This document shows, in pieces, positions 13,861-26,709 of a stretch of 64,000 bases of DNA. Positions within the stretch are counted from its first letter, which is position 1. Each line of letters opens with the position of its first letter. The DNA is taken from contig JAQFVV010000073.1 of the NCBI GenBank assembly GCA_028023455.1, forward strand, positions 1,221,001 through 1,285,000. The letters are read 5' to 3'. The translations under genes were made by a program, and so were the position numbers. The DNA is from Epiperipatus broadwayi (lineage: Eukaryota > Onychophora > Udeonychophora > Euonychophora > Peripatidae). Under the pieces are notes generated by a model that was not told the DNA's origin, did no database searches, and saw nothing but the letters and a program-made list of their open reading frames with translations.

Positions 13861-14370
13861 ATGGAAATAAAAAAAGAAGAAATATCTGTAATGCAGATGT
13901 TGATGGATATGATGCAAGAATTCAGGCAAGAAATCAGGCAAAGTCAACAAGAACTCAAAGAAGAATTGTATAAAGAATTCAGGAAAAGTCAGCAAGAGTT
14001 CAAAGAAGAAATAATTAGAGAAATAAAAGAAATAAGTTGCAAGATAACAGGAAACATAAAGAAAAACCAGGAAATTATACAGTTAGATTTAATTAAAGAA
14101 AATCAGAAAGTTGAAAAGGAAATTGAGATAAAAGAGATCGAAATTGAATTAGAATCACATAGTATTAAAGTAGAAACAAATGTAGATGAAGAAATAGAAG
14201 AGAGACATAAGTTCAAGGTAGAAGACAGTGTTAAGGATAGTAGCTTGGAAATAAAATTAATCAAGACAGAAAATAAACATAAAAAGGTTAAAGTAAACAT
14301 TCGCATTCATTTTAGATGGAGATTTAAAACAAAAAAAAGTGTAGAAAAAAATATTCTAATATTGAAGTAA
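13861..14370 (+). CDS. Coiled-coil protein of the LTR element (gag-like N-terminus)
   Basis: A 169-residue frame starting at an ATG about 360 bp inside the element. It is dominated by Lys, Glu, Gln and Ile. Residues about 10-55 contain repeated phrases such as QEFRQEIRQSQQELKEE and KEFRKSQQEFKEE, a heptad-like pattern typical of a long coiled coil. The last 30 residues turn basic (RIHFRWRFKTKK). There is no zinc knuckle, major capsid motif, protease or RT. Highly charged coiled-coil N-termini occur in Gag proteins of many invertebrate Ty3/gypsy elements, so a truncated Gag is the likeliest reading. Following frames to about 14660 include YKRGNFVYIIK, slightly reminiscent of an integrase C-terminal tail, but this is weak. 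The function of this protein alone is unknown. Confidence 0.6.
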   Translation: MEIKKEEISVMQMLMDMMQEFRQEIRQSQQELKEELYKEFRKSQQEFKEEIIREIKEISCKITGNIKKNQEIIQLDLIKENQKVEKEIEIKEIEIELESHSIKVETNVDEEIEERHKFKVEDSVKDSSLEIKLIKTENKHKKVKVNIRIHFRWRFKTKKSVEKNILILK

Positions 14371-14375
14371 TATGG

Positions 14376-14660
14376 AGTTGTGCTAGGTATCAAGGTTTTC
14401 TGAGTTACAAAGCAGAAAATAGAACAGAGTGTGAAAGAGATAAAATAATAAATTATAAGAGAGGAAATTTTGTTTATATTATAAAGCTAGTAGAGAAAAA
14501 GAAGGAACCACCTGATAAAGTTTAAAAATTAGTAACAAAGATGGAATATTATAGTAAACTGAAACAAGAAGAACCGGAAATGGACACTGAGCATGAATAT
14601 GATTATTCTAACATAACTAAATCTGAGAAGATTAAATCTGAAACTTCTATTTAAAACTAA
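14376..14660 (+). pseudogene. Decayed frame after the coiled-coil ORF
   Basis: Open stretches in another frame read through ENRTECERDKIINYKRGNF and, after a stop near 14523, an acidic segment rich in Glu, Asp and Ser that ends at a TAA near 14655. The GNFVYI part loosely resembles the start of an integrase C-terminal domain and the rest is unassigned. It may be what remains of a deleted pol region. Confidence 0.3.
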
Positions 14661-15944
14661 GATAATAAATTTAAAAATTAATGAATAATAATAAATGAAG
14701 TGTTTGAAAGTAATAATAATAACAAGGAGGTTTTGTAAAATAAAAGATTTTTTTTCAGTCACACACATATTAAAAAAAAAAATGCTCGTAAATAAACAGT
14801 TCAAATAAAAAGAAAATCAATCAATGAAATCGAGTTAAATAAATGGGTCAAATTAATGATTTAAAAGTAAAGTTTATAGGTTTAAATAAATGAGTAAGAT
14901 AACGGAAATATTTAGGATAGAAGCAAGTTAAACAAATAAGTATATATCTGTAGAAAATAAGGTAAAATAGTCGTAATAAAATAAAATAGTTTTTGAATAT
15001 ATGCAAGTTAATAAAAGGAAATAAATAAATGGTTTAAAGTATTCAAGTTAAATAAATAAATAAAATATCTGTAAAAAAATATTTGTGTGATAATGGATCG
15101 TAATATAATAAGAATAGTTTTTCTGAATACACGCACATAAATAAAGAAGTTGAATAATGGTTTAAAATAGTATCATAAAACTAATATTTAAAATGTTTGT
15201 AATGGTTTGAAATAATATTGTAAGATTAGATTAATATAAATAAATTTATAAACTAATGTCCATGATAGTTTAGAATAATATTGTAATATAAATATGTAAA
15301 ATAATATTCGTAATGGTTTAGAATAAAATTTAATATAAATAAATGTTTAAGATAATGTTTATGTGAACTTAAAAATAATTTTGTAAGGTTAAAATAGATA
15401 AAATATAAAGTCAATCTAAGTTGTATTAAGAGTGTAAGGCTTTGAAATTAAGGGAAGAGGGTAGTGTGAAATAAGTTTAGTTAAGTATAAGTTAAAGCTG
15501 TCGACTGGATAAAATTTAGCACTCATAACGGACTTATCAGGGATCATCTCTCTTTCCAAAGCATAAGTCGAAAATGGACAGTGATAATTCCTGACATTCA
15601 CAGCGACTCTTTCTTTTTTTCCATGTCTGGTAGAAACCTGGCAAATGAAGCTTCGATTTTATATACGTGTAAGTCAGTATAAGTCAGCAAATCTGCTTCT
15701 GCTTTATTTCCAAAAAATCCCTGTGCCACAAAATTAGTTTGTCCCGGTGGTCACTATCCAGGACTCAGAACATTGTAAGCAATGTTGTCAGCATAGAAAG
15801 GAGTAAAGCATAATTGAAAATTGCCCTTAGTATGTAAAGTGAAAGATATGAAAAGCAAACTTAGAAAATTAATAAATATTTAGAATCAAGAATTAAAGTT
15901 GTCAGAGATAAAATGGTCAAAAATGATGCATTTTACTCTAAAAT
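14661..15944 (+). other. AT-rich non-coding interior of the LTR element
   Basis: From about 14670 to 15400 there are irregular repeats of short phrases such as AAATAAATGG, AATAATATTGTAA and GTAATGGTTT. More complex sequence follows, up to the polypurine tract. No pol motifs were seen in either strand. It looks like a degenerated or amplified filler region. Confidence 0.6.
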
Positions 15945-15955
15945 GGAGGGGGGTG
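15945..15955 (+). other. Polypurine tract of the LTR element
   Basis: GGAGGGGGGTG lies three bases before the TG of the 3' LTR. It is the expected plus-strand primer site and stands out against the AT-rich surroundings. Confidence 0.8.
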
Positions 15956-15958
15956 TAA

Positions 15959-17615
15959 TGTACCAACCTGGAATTGGTACATAATAATTTATCTAAAAAA
16001 ATAAGTTATAAAAATCTAAAGTTTCTTTATTAAACAAAATGCAGTTTGTTTCGTAAATGTAAAATTAAAAGTCGAAGAGTTTGAAATAAAAGTTACAATT
16101 AATTAATTAAAAGGGGGGAGGGGGAGTTCATATCAGAAAAGTCAAACTAAAAGTTTTATAAAAAAAAAAAAGCAAAGAGTTTATTATTAGTTGAAATATA
16201 ATTTAAAAAGTTTAAAAATATAAATCTCTTTTCATTTGAGTTAAGGAAAAGAAGGTAATCTTAAAACTAGTGTTGAGTTAGTAAAATATATATGTGCGGA
16301 GAATAAATGTATGTATAATAAATGTTAAAATGAAATAAATAAATACAGAAGATTATCATTAAAAAACACAGCAGTGGCTACTAATTAAAATTATAAAAAC
16401 AACACATTTGTGATGGCTGCTAATTAAAATACCCAACAACAAGATTAAAAAGGATTAGCTACTAAAGGAATTTTGACAACACATATTGCTGGCAGACATT
16501 AAAACAAAAACACTTTGCATATATAAATAGCCAAATTTTTATCGGACATTCAGTCTAGTCTAGAGATAACAGTTGAATTCAGTTCAGGGAGTTAAGAGTA
16601 TAATTTAGATTGTGCAAAGCAAACAAAAATGCAGTGTTGAAACCTCAGAAAAACATACATCTTTCTCCAGCCTGAAGTCCGATGAAGACAGCCAAACCAA
16701 CCCGATCAAGGTGATGTCTGTGTAATAACCTGAAACCACTCAATGTTTAACTGTCTCCAACAATAATACCAACAGATAAGAAAGAGACCTCTTCAAGAAA
16801 CTTCAAATCTAACCGATTAGATATACTTCATTAAAAGCATCTAATAGCAAGCAGTATACCCATTTCAAAAATCCTAGGTAATTAATATTTTTTCTTATAT
16901 TCCTTTCTAAGTAGCCATCGCATTCATGAATCCTCCAAGAGCCATAATTATATGAACTCTATAGCACATAAAAAATGACCTATTAAATTGTGTGTTCTAA
17001 ATATATGGGTTTTATATTCTTTAATGCTTTATTATCTATGTCAGTGTGTGAATTAATATGTGCATGACAAAAATACCAATATTTTGTTAGTTAAAAATTA
17101 TTAAGATATTTAAATTTAGTATAATTAATGTTAGTTAAAATAAATTGTCTTTAAACTAAAACTTTATTTGTCGGTCAATTCTTTTTATCAATTCTTTTTA
17201 CCAACTCTTTTATCAATTCTTTTATCAATTCTTTTAACCACTACTTTTGTATAAGTTATTATTGATTAAAAATTAGGCTGAGCTAGTTAAGGGATTGTTT
17301 CGAGTGCTGGATTATGAGCCTACTGTCTGAATACGTTAGGCTTAGACTAGCTGGCACCTGGGGTTTACTCTGAAACAAATAAAGTGTTTGGATAGTAGGG
17401 GTTTGAATCTAGCATCCAAGGTGGGCCACAATCTGACCGTGGGTATTGTTGATAGTTAAAGCTATCAATAATATCATCCATTTTGCTCGAACGTGCTGGT
17501 TCGTTCATGTAATATTCATAATTAAATAATATTATAAATATATTATAAAGAAGTTTGTAATCAGCTAAAACATTTGCAGTGTAAGTAAGATCTTCTGCAG
17601 ATTGAACCCGGTGCA
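15959..17615 (+). repeat. 3' LTR
   Basis: The second long terminal repeat (1657 bp), TGTACC...GGTGCA. Its TATA box is at about 16520-16530. It differs from the 5' LTR by substitutions and small insertions, for example an added CAATTCTTTT-type repeat near 17190-17230, so the insertion is not brand new. TA microsatellite and duplication copy B resume directly after it. Confidence 0.93.
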
Positions 17616-17844
17616 ATATATATATATATATATATATATATCCATTACACATGCATACACATTAAAATAAACTTAAATATTTATTTGTTAAATTTATTTG
17701 CATTAAGATCAGTTATTTAAGCAGAGGCAAAATATATTAGTAAATATGTACATGTGTGTAAGGACGGGGTTTAAACATGGCTTTGTGATAGGGGATTGTA
17801 AGTGGGCTGTGAAGCTCGATTTGAGCATCAGATCAACTGCTTCA

Positions 17845-19896
17845 ATACATACATGTACGTGTAAGTCAATCTCATAATTATCCAGTCCATTTCTATTAAC
17901 ACTTTTGAGGATCATTTTTATTATTGGCCAAGTGAAGTAAAACTCTGAAACTTCTAATTGGTTTTAATTGGTCAAGTGACAAACTCTTTGATAGAAATAT
18001 TTTCATCTTTTAATATATATTAATTTTAGTTTCATTTTCAAAAAGTATATTAATTATTTGTAATGTTAGGAAAGTAAACAGATGTTTTTTCAAAAATATA
18101 TTTTTATTTGTATTTTATAGAAATATTCAAAAGCAGAAAAATCAAAGAAAACATTATGAGCAAATTACAAGCAATGTAAACATCATTTATATCTCTCCCA
18201 GATTTGCCGTTACGAATCTTTTAAGAATTTTTTAGCAAAATCTTAGCGTTTTTCTCAAAATAATTTTATTTTCAGCATATTATTAAAAAAATACATTATG
18301 ATATGTAAATAAATGCCAGAAAAATATTCTAAAACATTAATCTTGGTTTAAAAATTAAATAAACAGCTTGGGCAGTCTAAACTCTTGACAGGATGTCAAC
18401 ATTATTGCTATCACGTTTTGTTTTCTAATTTACAATCGTGTAAAGTATACAATTTTTTAATAAAACCTTACTACTTTTGTAAAATAACTATATTTTCAGC
18501 AGATTTTATGAAATAATTTGAAATATGTATGAAAAATAATAAAAAAAACACTCTAAAACATATATTTTCATTTTCAGCGGTGAAAAAATATTTATCGGAA
18601 TCATCAGTCAATAAGAATTGAGAATAGATTGAAAATAGATTGAGAATAGATTATCCAACCAATCAGAACTGTCCTTCTTTTTTTATAAACTTGAAACACT
18701 CCTAGTATTGATTGTTTACTTGTAAGATAATTCAAGACAGGGCAGCATCTTACAGGCCTTGCTCTAAGCTTTAAATTGAGTGTAAATTGATCACTGTAAC
18801 TCATAAAATGGCCGAATTAGAGCAATCTAAAGGTGACAATGCAAATACGCGTTGAACCCTATTTATTAAGAGTCCTCCTGGAAAATGTGTTTTAATAACA
18901 TCATTCTCTGAAAATTAAGTTTTGAAATTATATTCTTATTAGCTGTCACAATTCATTGTAGAAATAATGAGCTAATATTATTGATTGAAAAAATTAACAC
19001 CCTGAGCATTTATTTTTATATTGGAATAGTGTGTTTATGTTTAAAACCTTAGGATTGAAGCTAACATTGCTAATCAACTATATCAATTCAGTTTTATGCA
19101 TGCTAGCATGAATAGTCAATGTTCACCAATAGTAGTAGCAATTAAAATCTCTAGTTATTTTTGATTCCCATCTTTCATCAATGATAGACATCAATCTGCA
19201 CACATCCATGTAACAGCCAATTTAGCTTTCTTATGCTATTTGAGACCATAAAGTAAATACTTAATTTACTTGAAAGCTTTAAAAAAATTATATCCTTGAT
19301 TGGAATCATATAAAAAATAAAGAGGAGGGTATATCAATAGATGTATATAGCCTAAGTCTTCTAAGTAATAATGTTTGATATTCAAAAACTACTGTAATAA
19401 TTTTAGTTAATTTCCAATAAGTGTTCATATATTGTTTATGCTTATACATACTATGCTAATATGAAATTATTGAGCAGCTTACTTATGCTAAAGAAATCAG
19501 TGGAACATTAAGTAATGCTTTATTTAATAGTAACTTAAGGTCTTTAAATTTTGTATTGTTCAGTAAGATGACTACAAAACTAAATTTTAATGCAATCACA
19601 ATTCATGCCTTATAAATACAACTTAATTGTTTCAAAACAATACATTACTATTTATTAATTGTTGAGTCATTGCTGTTGATACAATATTTATAATTAAAAT
19701 GAAATATCACATCTGTTTATAGGAAAGATAGTAGCAAATTAGTAAAGTAATTAACACTTCACAAGATTTAAAAATCTGCTCTTATTAATGATTATATGAA
19801 TTTATGAAAATATATAGATATTTAACTGGAGCTATATGTTGGATGAAAAAATTATCTTACATTTAAGACTTTAACATTTAAAAAATTTAAAAGTTT
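17845..19896. other. AT-rich DNA, nothing recognised
   Basis: No domain-bearing frame, RNA gene or element end was seen. There is a small local repeat of GAATAGATTGA near 18620-18650. Confidence 0.5.
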
Positions 19897-19902
19897 TTGG
19901 AT

Positions 19903-20178
19903 ATGAATAAAGACAATTGCAATAATTCCCAATTAAGGTCAATCAATCAAAAACTATATCAGGAAGTATGTTGGTTATTTATTAAACAAAACAGCAACGT
20001 CTGCAATAGGGAGTGTAATTCACTCGATTTAATTTACTCTAGAATCCTCGATTGTATACTTAAGAAATTACTGAGCACTAAAGAAAAATGCGTTATTCAA
20101 ATACATAGATTTGTTTCTAACGGTGAGATTTCTTCAATAATGCTCTTTATTAAAGAAAGCAAAAAGCTTAAAAACTAG
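19903..20178 (+). CDS. Unrecognised 91-residue frame
   Basis: An open frame from ATG 19903 to TAG 20176-20178 has a mixed composition with several Cys (for example VCNRECNSLDLIYSRILDC) rather than the Ile/Lys/Asn-only content of chance AT-rich frames. It contains no motif I recognise, no signal peptide and no membrane segment. It could be a chance frame, a single exon, or a remnant of an unknown element. Nothing in the neighbourhood supports a role, and the GATA array begins 360 bp downstream. Confidence 0.2.
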   Translation: MNKDNCNNSQLRSINQKLYQEVCWLFIKQNSNVCNRECNSLDLIYSRILDCILKKLLSTKEKCVIQIHRFVSNGEISSIMLFIKESKKLKN

Positions 20179-20536
20179 TTTTGGATACAGTACTCGTCTC
20201 TAATGTCCATTGATTAGTATTATAAAAGATGGACTCAGAGTAGAATGTAATGGTGGTAATAAATTAAAAGTGAACGTTACTGGCATTTTTAATGCCAAAT
20301 TGCTTTCTGATTCAAATTATCTTTTCTTTTGCTCTATTATATGTTATTTCTGTGCAACAGCATTTTTTTATAAAGCATTTTAAGATTTATCTTTTAAAAA
20401 ATGAATATTAAACCATGTATAGTTGACTTTTATTACTGTATCATTAATAAATCATGTATTTTCAAATCATATACTTTGATTACGCTTAAATTTAAGAATA
20501 ATACATATTTTCTAACAATGAAAAACTCATATACAC

Positions 20537-20993
<457 letters not shown>

Positions 20994-23623
20994 TTACATT
21001 TATAATTAAGTATGTATAAATATTTTATGAGATTATGGAAAAAATATTTTATTTTAAAATAAAAATAATAGAGTTTCAGTGCATTTTAGTTATAGATAAA
21101 ATATAATTTATTTTTGTCTTTGACAAGTTGACAGCAAGACATTGATGCTTCACCTGCCAGCTGGACTGGTTCATGTCTTTTTTCTTAAATTATCTGTAAA
21201 TAATCTGAAAAATAAAACATTTTTATCTAGTTTTGTATCATCTCAGTTTTTCAGAGCGTTAAGAAACTCAAGACAAGTATTAAATGATTAAATTACAATT
21301 TTTAGATTTATCACATTGTATGTGACTTCTTGCTATCTGCTCAATGTTATATTTGCAACTTTATATCTTGGTTAATGTGAATGATATTATGTTGTATATA
21401 AGTAACAATATAGCCTGTTGAAAATTGGTGTATTTTAAATTATGTGGCATTTCAAAATATGCAATTGTGGATCTGCTTTGTCTTTCTTGTTTCTTATTAC
21501 TGTATAGTTCTTTTAGAATTCTTCCATGCACTTTAGTAATAGGGTCATATTTTTACTTAATACTAAAATAACTTCTTGTTATTTTATATTTTTTGAGAAA
21601 TATGTTTTTCCCTTTAGCATTTTTGCACATTCATAATTATATTTATTTATGAAATTATTAACTCTTCATTGTAACATTTTACAGAATTCCAGATTTCAAA
21701 TATTCAGATATTATGAAAATATTATTTTGAAATATTTTTATATTCCTTTTTTTTTTCTTTGCACAATTCCTTGCTTCAGTAGAAAGTTACTGATTATTTA
21801 CTATTTTTTAAATTGACTGTGTTTTTATAGATAATATAATACTTAAATAAATGTTTTAGTTGGAAATATTTAATGTGTAGAGTTATCTATTTATAATTAT
21901 TTAATTAGAAAGCACTTTACCTAGAACAGTAGCTTATGAGAGTCAACTGCCCCAGGCCAAAAGTTTAAGTAAAACTCAGGCCAATTGCATTCAAAATTAG
22001 GCAACTAGCTATTATTAGCTACTGATCTTGTAATTATAAATGGATAATTCCATACATTAAAAATGTACATATATTTCTGTTTGCATATGTTTGTTAAAAT
22101 GAAGATTCTCACAAATTGTAGATATAAATGACATTACCTATTTTAAAACTAGCATATATGCATTTTGGCTGGGTCACATTAAACATCAACTGAGTAATGA
22201 TTGTTAATATAAAAAACAGTTACAGATGCACTGCGAGTATTAATATATAATAAGATTAAAGATTCAATGAATAGACAACAAGAACAGAAAATTTTAAAAT
22301 GTAAAAAGGGTGGTGGAATAATAATAGATTTTTAAAAAAACCAGAAGCTATTCAGATTAATGACTTTTAAAAAGTTATTCCAAATAGAATGTAGTATTAT
22401 CAGGTTTATTGATAAGTTGATGTTTAAGAATCTCAGTGGCATCTCTGATCATTACAATCATGGAAAGTATTACATCTGGATAGAATTTTGGTCTTTGAGA
22501 TATCTATATTATTACCCATATCCACTGCATAAAATGGGAATATTTATGATAATGAGTATTTCTTGGTGGCATTAATATGTCTCTCCTATTGCTTACACCT
22601 ACATTAGAGACCCCACAAAGTCTAATTGAAATCTTACAAACTCCTTGGTTTCCAAGAGGGATTGAATCCTTAAGTTTGGACAGGTTATTAATTTTTCAGT
22701 TCATAGTATATGCTAATTTTACATTTATAACATTTTAGAATAAGTTCAATATTATGTCCATAGTTTCTTTTAAATAAGGAATACAGACCCTAATATACAG
22801 TTTTTTTCATTCATTGCTTTTTATTATACTTATTTTTGCTTTGAATTAACATATAATTCCATTATACTAATGGTTAGCTAATAAGATAATATTTATGTGA
22901 TTTAGCTCTTTTTCCTGTTGTGATTTATTTGGAATGTTGAGGGCAAATGTTATCTTGTAGAAATGTTGATATATTTAATTTATTTTATTATATAATATTG
23001 CTCAAGAAAATATGATTTATAAAATATATTTTTCCTATGAGAACATTCATTTTAATATATGCATATATGTATAAAACCATGAAAATCAGTCATCACTTAC
23101 ACATTCCCAATATCAATAACAATCAACAATCTCAATTTTTGTCATGGCAACCTCATTTTAACAACGAAGATGGAATTCCATAAAAAAATTAATCAGCTAC
23201 AGTAACAATATGTGACCTACAAATGCAGTCATTTTCTATTTTTATCTATATTGGTATTTACAGAATGGTCATAAATAATCTCAGCTAAAAAAAGTCCATT
23301 TTTACATTAATCCCAAGATATATACTTCAAATTAGTTTTAAAAATAAGAAGACATTTCTCTGCTTTATTAACTAGGTATTAATCAGTTTAAACTAACTTC
23401 AATGTAAATCTCAATTGATTTATAAACTCAAATTTCTAACTGAAGTTGTTCTTGTTAATACTCTGTATAACAATATAGAAAGTAATTAAGAATGACCATT
23501 GGTTCTACTGTGTATATTGTTGGACAATGTTGATGAACTGCAAATTAATTATTTATAACAACAGTCATTTCAATCAAATAGTTTTTAGCATTGGTTATAC
23601 TTAGCAGTGTAATAAAAAAAATC
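20994..23623. other. AT-rich DNA, nothing recognised
   Basis: Only short chance frames occur, for example 22360-22575, whose 71 residues match no family I know. No tRNA, element terminus or hairpin of note was seen. Confidence 0.5.
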
Positions 23624-23764
23624 AAGTCATATATCATGTGACTTATTTTAAGCTTTTATTACAGATATTTAATATAGGAAGTGTGCTAATAGCTCTAAAA
23701 AGCTTTTTATCATAAGTGCTGCAAGAGAAAGCATTTAAATATCTCTATCTAGAATTATCCCTAT

Positions 23765-23804
23765 CCTCAAACTGATTTTGAGTTGTTGGCTGTCCTCAGT
23801 GAGG
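23765..23804 (-). ncRNA. Degenerate hammerhead ribozyme motif
   Basis: Minus-strand reading gives stem I CCTCA pairing with TGAGG, box CTGAGGA, and an AGCC...ACTC stem II area. The expected GAAA box reads CAAAA, so G12 is lost. Probably inactive. Confidence 0.5.
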
Positions 23805-24260
23805 CAGTAGGATAATCAGACACTAGATCTAAAATACCAATTCAAGTCTAGCATCTATCTAATACTTAATTATTAAGTAGAAAGTTTGAAATTTCCAAAC
23901 ACCTATATGTCTTCAAATCCAACTATCTATCTTAAATAGATATATAGGTCTGAAAACACTTCAACCTCACTATATATTAATAGTGTCAGCAATATAAAAT
24001 TACCAAAGCCTCAAGAGCAAAATTATAATAAGCAAAAAATCTAAAGTCATATATCACATGACTTGTTTAAAGCTTGTATTGTACATATGTAATATAGGGA
24101 GTGTGCTAATAGCTCTAAGAAGCATTCTATCATAAGAGCATAAAAGGAAGCATTTAAAAATCTCTATCTAGAATTATGCCTATCCCCAAACTGATTTAAG
24201 TATTTGATGAGTGCTGGCCTTGAATTGGTCTTTTAGATCTATTGTCTGAATAACCTAGAA

Positions 24261-24300
24261 CCTCACTGAGAAAAGTCAACAGCTTGAAGCCTGCTTGGGG
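24261..24300 (+). ncRNA. Degenerate hammerhead ribozyme motif
   Basis: CCTCA, then CTGAGAA (box I altered), AGTCAACAGCTT, GAAG in place of GAAA, and TTGGGG closing stem I. It is recognisable by alignment with the better copies and is probably inactive. Confidence 0.45.
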
Positions 24301-24700
24301 ATAAGGATAATTCTAGATAGAATTTTTTTTATGTCTTCTCTTGTGACATTATGATAAAAATATTATTAGAGCTATTAAGACCCTCCCTATATTCCATATC
24401 TGTAATACAAGCTTTAAAAAAGTCATGCAATATATGACTTGATTTTTTGCTTATTATAATTTTGCTCTTGGGGTTTTGGTAATGTTATATTGCTTGAGGC
24501 TATATGTTGTGAGGCTGAAGTGTTTTTAGATTCATATAGCTATTTAAGCTAGATAGATGGATTTGAAGACATATAGGTGTCTAAAAATTTCAGATTTTGT
24601 ACTTAATAATTAAGTATTAGATGGGTGTTAACCTTGAGATAGTATTTTAGATCTAGGGTCTGAATATCCTAGTGCCTAACTGAGGAGAGCAATTATAAAC

Positions 24701-26028
24701 AATCATTATTGATATATCAGTTATAATTCAAAACAACCAAAAATCTTTTGACTATTGTTAACAACTAAAACTATTTTAGAGATTTTTTTTTTTTTATAAA
24801 GATAATTTCATAATATATAATAGTTTAAAATTTTAAAAGAAACGATTCAAATAATTTATGGCAACATATACTTATATACACAGGTCATTCAGAATTAACC
24901 ATAACGAGAGCATACCAATACATGTAGATAGGCTAAAAGTTTATCTATTATCCTTATTTATCTTGCTCACTAGCATAAATGTAATTTATTAAAAATTATA
25001 TATCTGATTGAAGTATTTGGTATGAACAAATTTATCTTTATTGGAATAAATGCATTTAATATAAAATATTACAAAATATATTAAAATTTCATCTAGGAAA
25101 AAAATATTATATATGGCAGCATGATTATAGGGAGAGAGCTTGACCAATTCTATTGTAAATATATGATATAAGAATCCATCCCTATCAGTTGCAAATCGAG
25201 TAGTTGAATATCACATCTCAATTATATATAATCTCGAAAGCATACTCTACATCAAAAGAAAAGAGGAATTTCTTAACTTATTTATAAAAAATTTTAAAGT
25301 CGTTTATTAAATGAATAGAAAAATTTTTCATCTCTAATATATATATAATTCAATTTCTATAAGATACTTAATGTTCATTAATATCCAATCCCAGGTTCTA
25401 CTAAAAATGTAAGAACATATAAAATACATATCAGATTTAAAAATATAATTTTAATATAAATATATTCATATTTCAAAATACAAATATATCAAATTTATTT
25501 CAAAATAGTAAAGTCGCTTTCATTTACGTTATGCTATAGTTCATTTGGATATTCTAAAAAAAATGATTTAAAAACAAAAAATAGCTTTTTTAACAAGTAG
25601 TATATTTTTATGTAAATATTATATTACCTATTCATGCTCATTTATAAAATAAATTAAAGTATATAAACAACAAAAGGCTTTAATATATACATATATATTT
25701 GTGGTAAATGTTTTGCTTATTTTTATGTATACACACAATTTTTTTTTAATAATGTTTAAAATCTTGACATATATCATATTTCATTTAAATAATTAAATAA
25801 ATAAAATTTAATTCCTTTTTACTTTACTATATGGATGACCAACCTAGTATTTTTTTACCCTTCTTCTCATAATCGAACTTAAAATACATTCTTTTAAAAT
25901 ATATTAAGGTGCTAATAGATTATTTTGCTTTAAAAAGTTTTGATAACAAAAATAATAATTTCCCATTCAATTACTGATATTATATTTCTACTAAAATGAA
26001 CAAGATTTCCAGGTACATGTTCCACAAT

Positions 26029-26030
<2 letters not shown>
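24701..26030. other. AT-rich DNA, nothing recognised
   Basis: No frame, RNA signal or repeat boundary stands out in this stretch. Confidence 0.5.
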
Positions 26031-26123
<93 letters not shown>

Positions 26124-26213
26124 CTTATGAAATCCTAAACAAATAATATAGAGTGGATGGCATGCTTTATAAACTTATCTGGTGGTAGATAAACCTGTTG
26201 ATTGATTTTCATC

Positions 26214-26250
<37 letters not shown>
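26031..26250. repeat. Two TA microsatellites with a 95-bp spacer
   Basis: Pure TA runs occupy about 26031-26120 and 26217-26250. The second abuts the left arm of the foldback at 26251. Confidence 0.9.
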
Positions 26251-26253
<3 letters not shown>

Positions 26254-26709
26254 GAATATTTATAAATACAGTAATCAGATATATTTTAAAAAAATTATCC
26301 ACTTAATAGTGCTTTTTGACTATCCTTGTAATCTTTGTCAACTAACACTTTGACCACAATTCCATGATCTTAACGTTTGTTGCCTGCCTGTTAATTAAAT
26401 CATGTTTCTATTTGTATATTAGCATAGCTTCTTTTATTTTTCTTTTGTTGTTGTTTTTTTGTTTTTTCAATTTGCAATATTTTAATGTTGTTGTAATAAT
26501 AATTCTTGTATTTATGAAGCTATGCTAATAAACAACTACAAACATGACTTAATTAACAGGCAGGCAGCAAATTTTAAGATCATGGAATTGTGGGAAGGGT
26601 AGCCTTTCAAAATATTAGTTGACAAAGACTACAAGGATAGTCAAAAGCACTATTAAGTGGATAATTTTTTTTAAATATATTTGATTACTATATTTATAAT
26701 GATTCAATT
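26251..26709. mobile_element. Foldback element with about 180-190-bp arms
   Basis: The left arm (26251-26431) and right arm (26516-26709) are reverse complements over most of their length, from ATTGAATATTTATAA / TTATAATGATTCAAT at the tips to AGCATAGCTTC / GAAGCTATGCT at the loop. They differ by a small replacement (AACACTTTGACC against a GAAAGGCTACCC block near 26600). The loop is about 84 bp, T- and A-rich, and non-coding. It looks like a MITE or foldback element inserted at TA repeats. Confidence 0.85.

Larger units (their letters stand above)
11863..17615 (+). mobile_element. Non-autonomous LTR retrotransposon, complete
   Basis: Two long direct repeats (11863-13503 and 15959-17615), each beginning TGTACCAACC and ending with CA (CCGGTACA and CCGGTGCA), bracket a 2.46-kb internal region. 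A G-rich polypurine tract (GGAGGGGGGTG, 15945-15955) sits just before the 3' LTR. The element lies inside a TA microsatellite of duplication copy B, so its target-site duplication is hidden in AT repeats on both sides. Copy A provides the empty site. The internal region has one coiled-coil frame and a short decayed frame but no recognisable protease, RT, RNase H or integrase core. The element must therefore have moved with enzymes supplied in trans. Internal DNA from about 14670 to 15640 is very A/T-rich filler. Confidence 0.93.
9331..17844. repeat. Segmental duplication, copy B
   Basis: This is the second copy of the segment seen at 1-5782, in the same orientation. It lacks the RTE LINE: the uninterrupted target is visible around 10950-10975. 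It is split by a complete LTR retrotransposon (11863-17615) inserted in its TA microsatellite, and homology to copy A resumes at 17616. Both element insertions therefore happened after the duplication. No open reading frame is shared by the two copies outside the mobile elements, so the duplicated unit itself looks non-coding. Confidence 0.93.
23624..24700. mobile_element. Decayed hammerhead-type repeat cluster, tandem plus inverted units
   Basis: Two minus-oriented units begin at 23624 and 24044 (period about 420 bp), sharing phrases such as AAGTCATATATCA and AGTGTGCTAATAGCTCTAA. An inverted plus-oriented unit follows from about 24220. Unit sequence is related to the 27.7-, 50- and 57-kb clusters through AGATCTA, TATAGGTCTGAA and the hammerhead region. 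The hammerhead cores are mutated: minus 23804-23765, plus 24261-24300, and a 5' half only near 24675. It appears to be an old member of the same superfamily. Confidence 0.7.

Noticed and set aside
24200-24230. TTTGATGAGTGCTGGCC as a separate PLE-linked hammerhead core
   Set aside because: It resembles box I and stem II of the 61-kb family, but no GAAA box or closing stem follows, so similarity may be coincidental.
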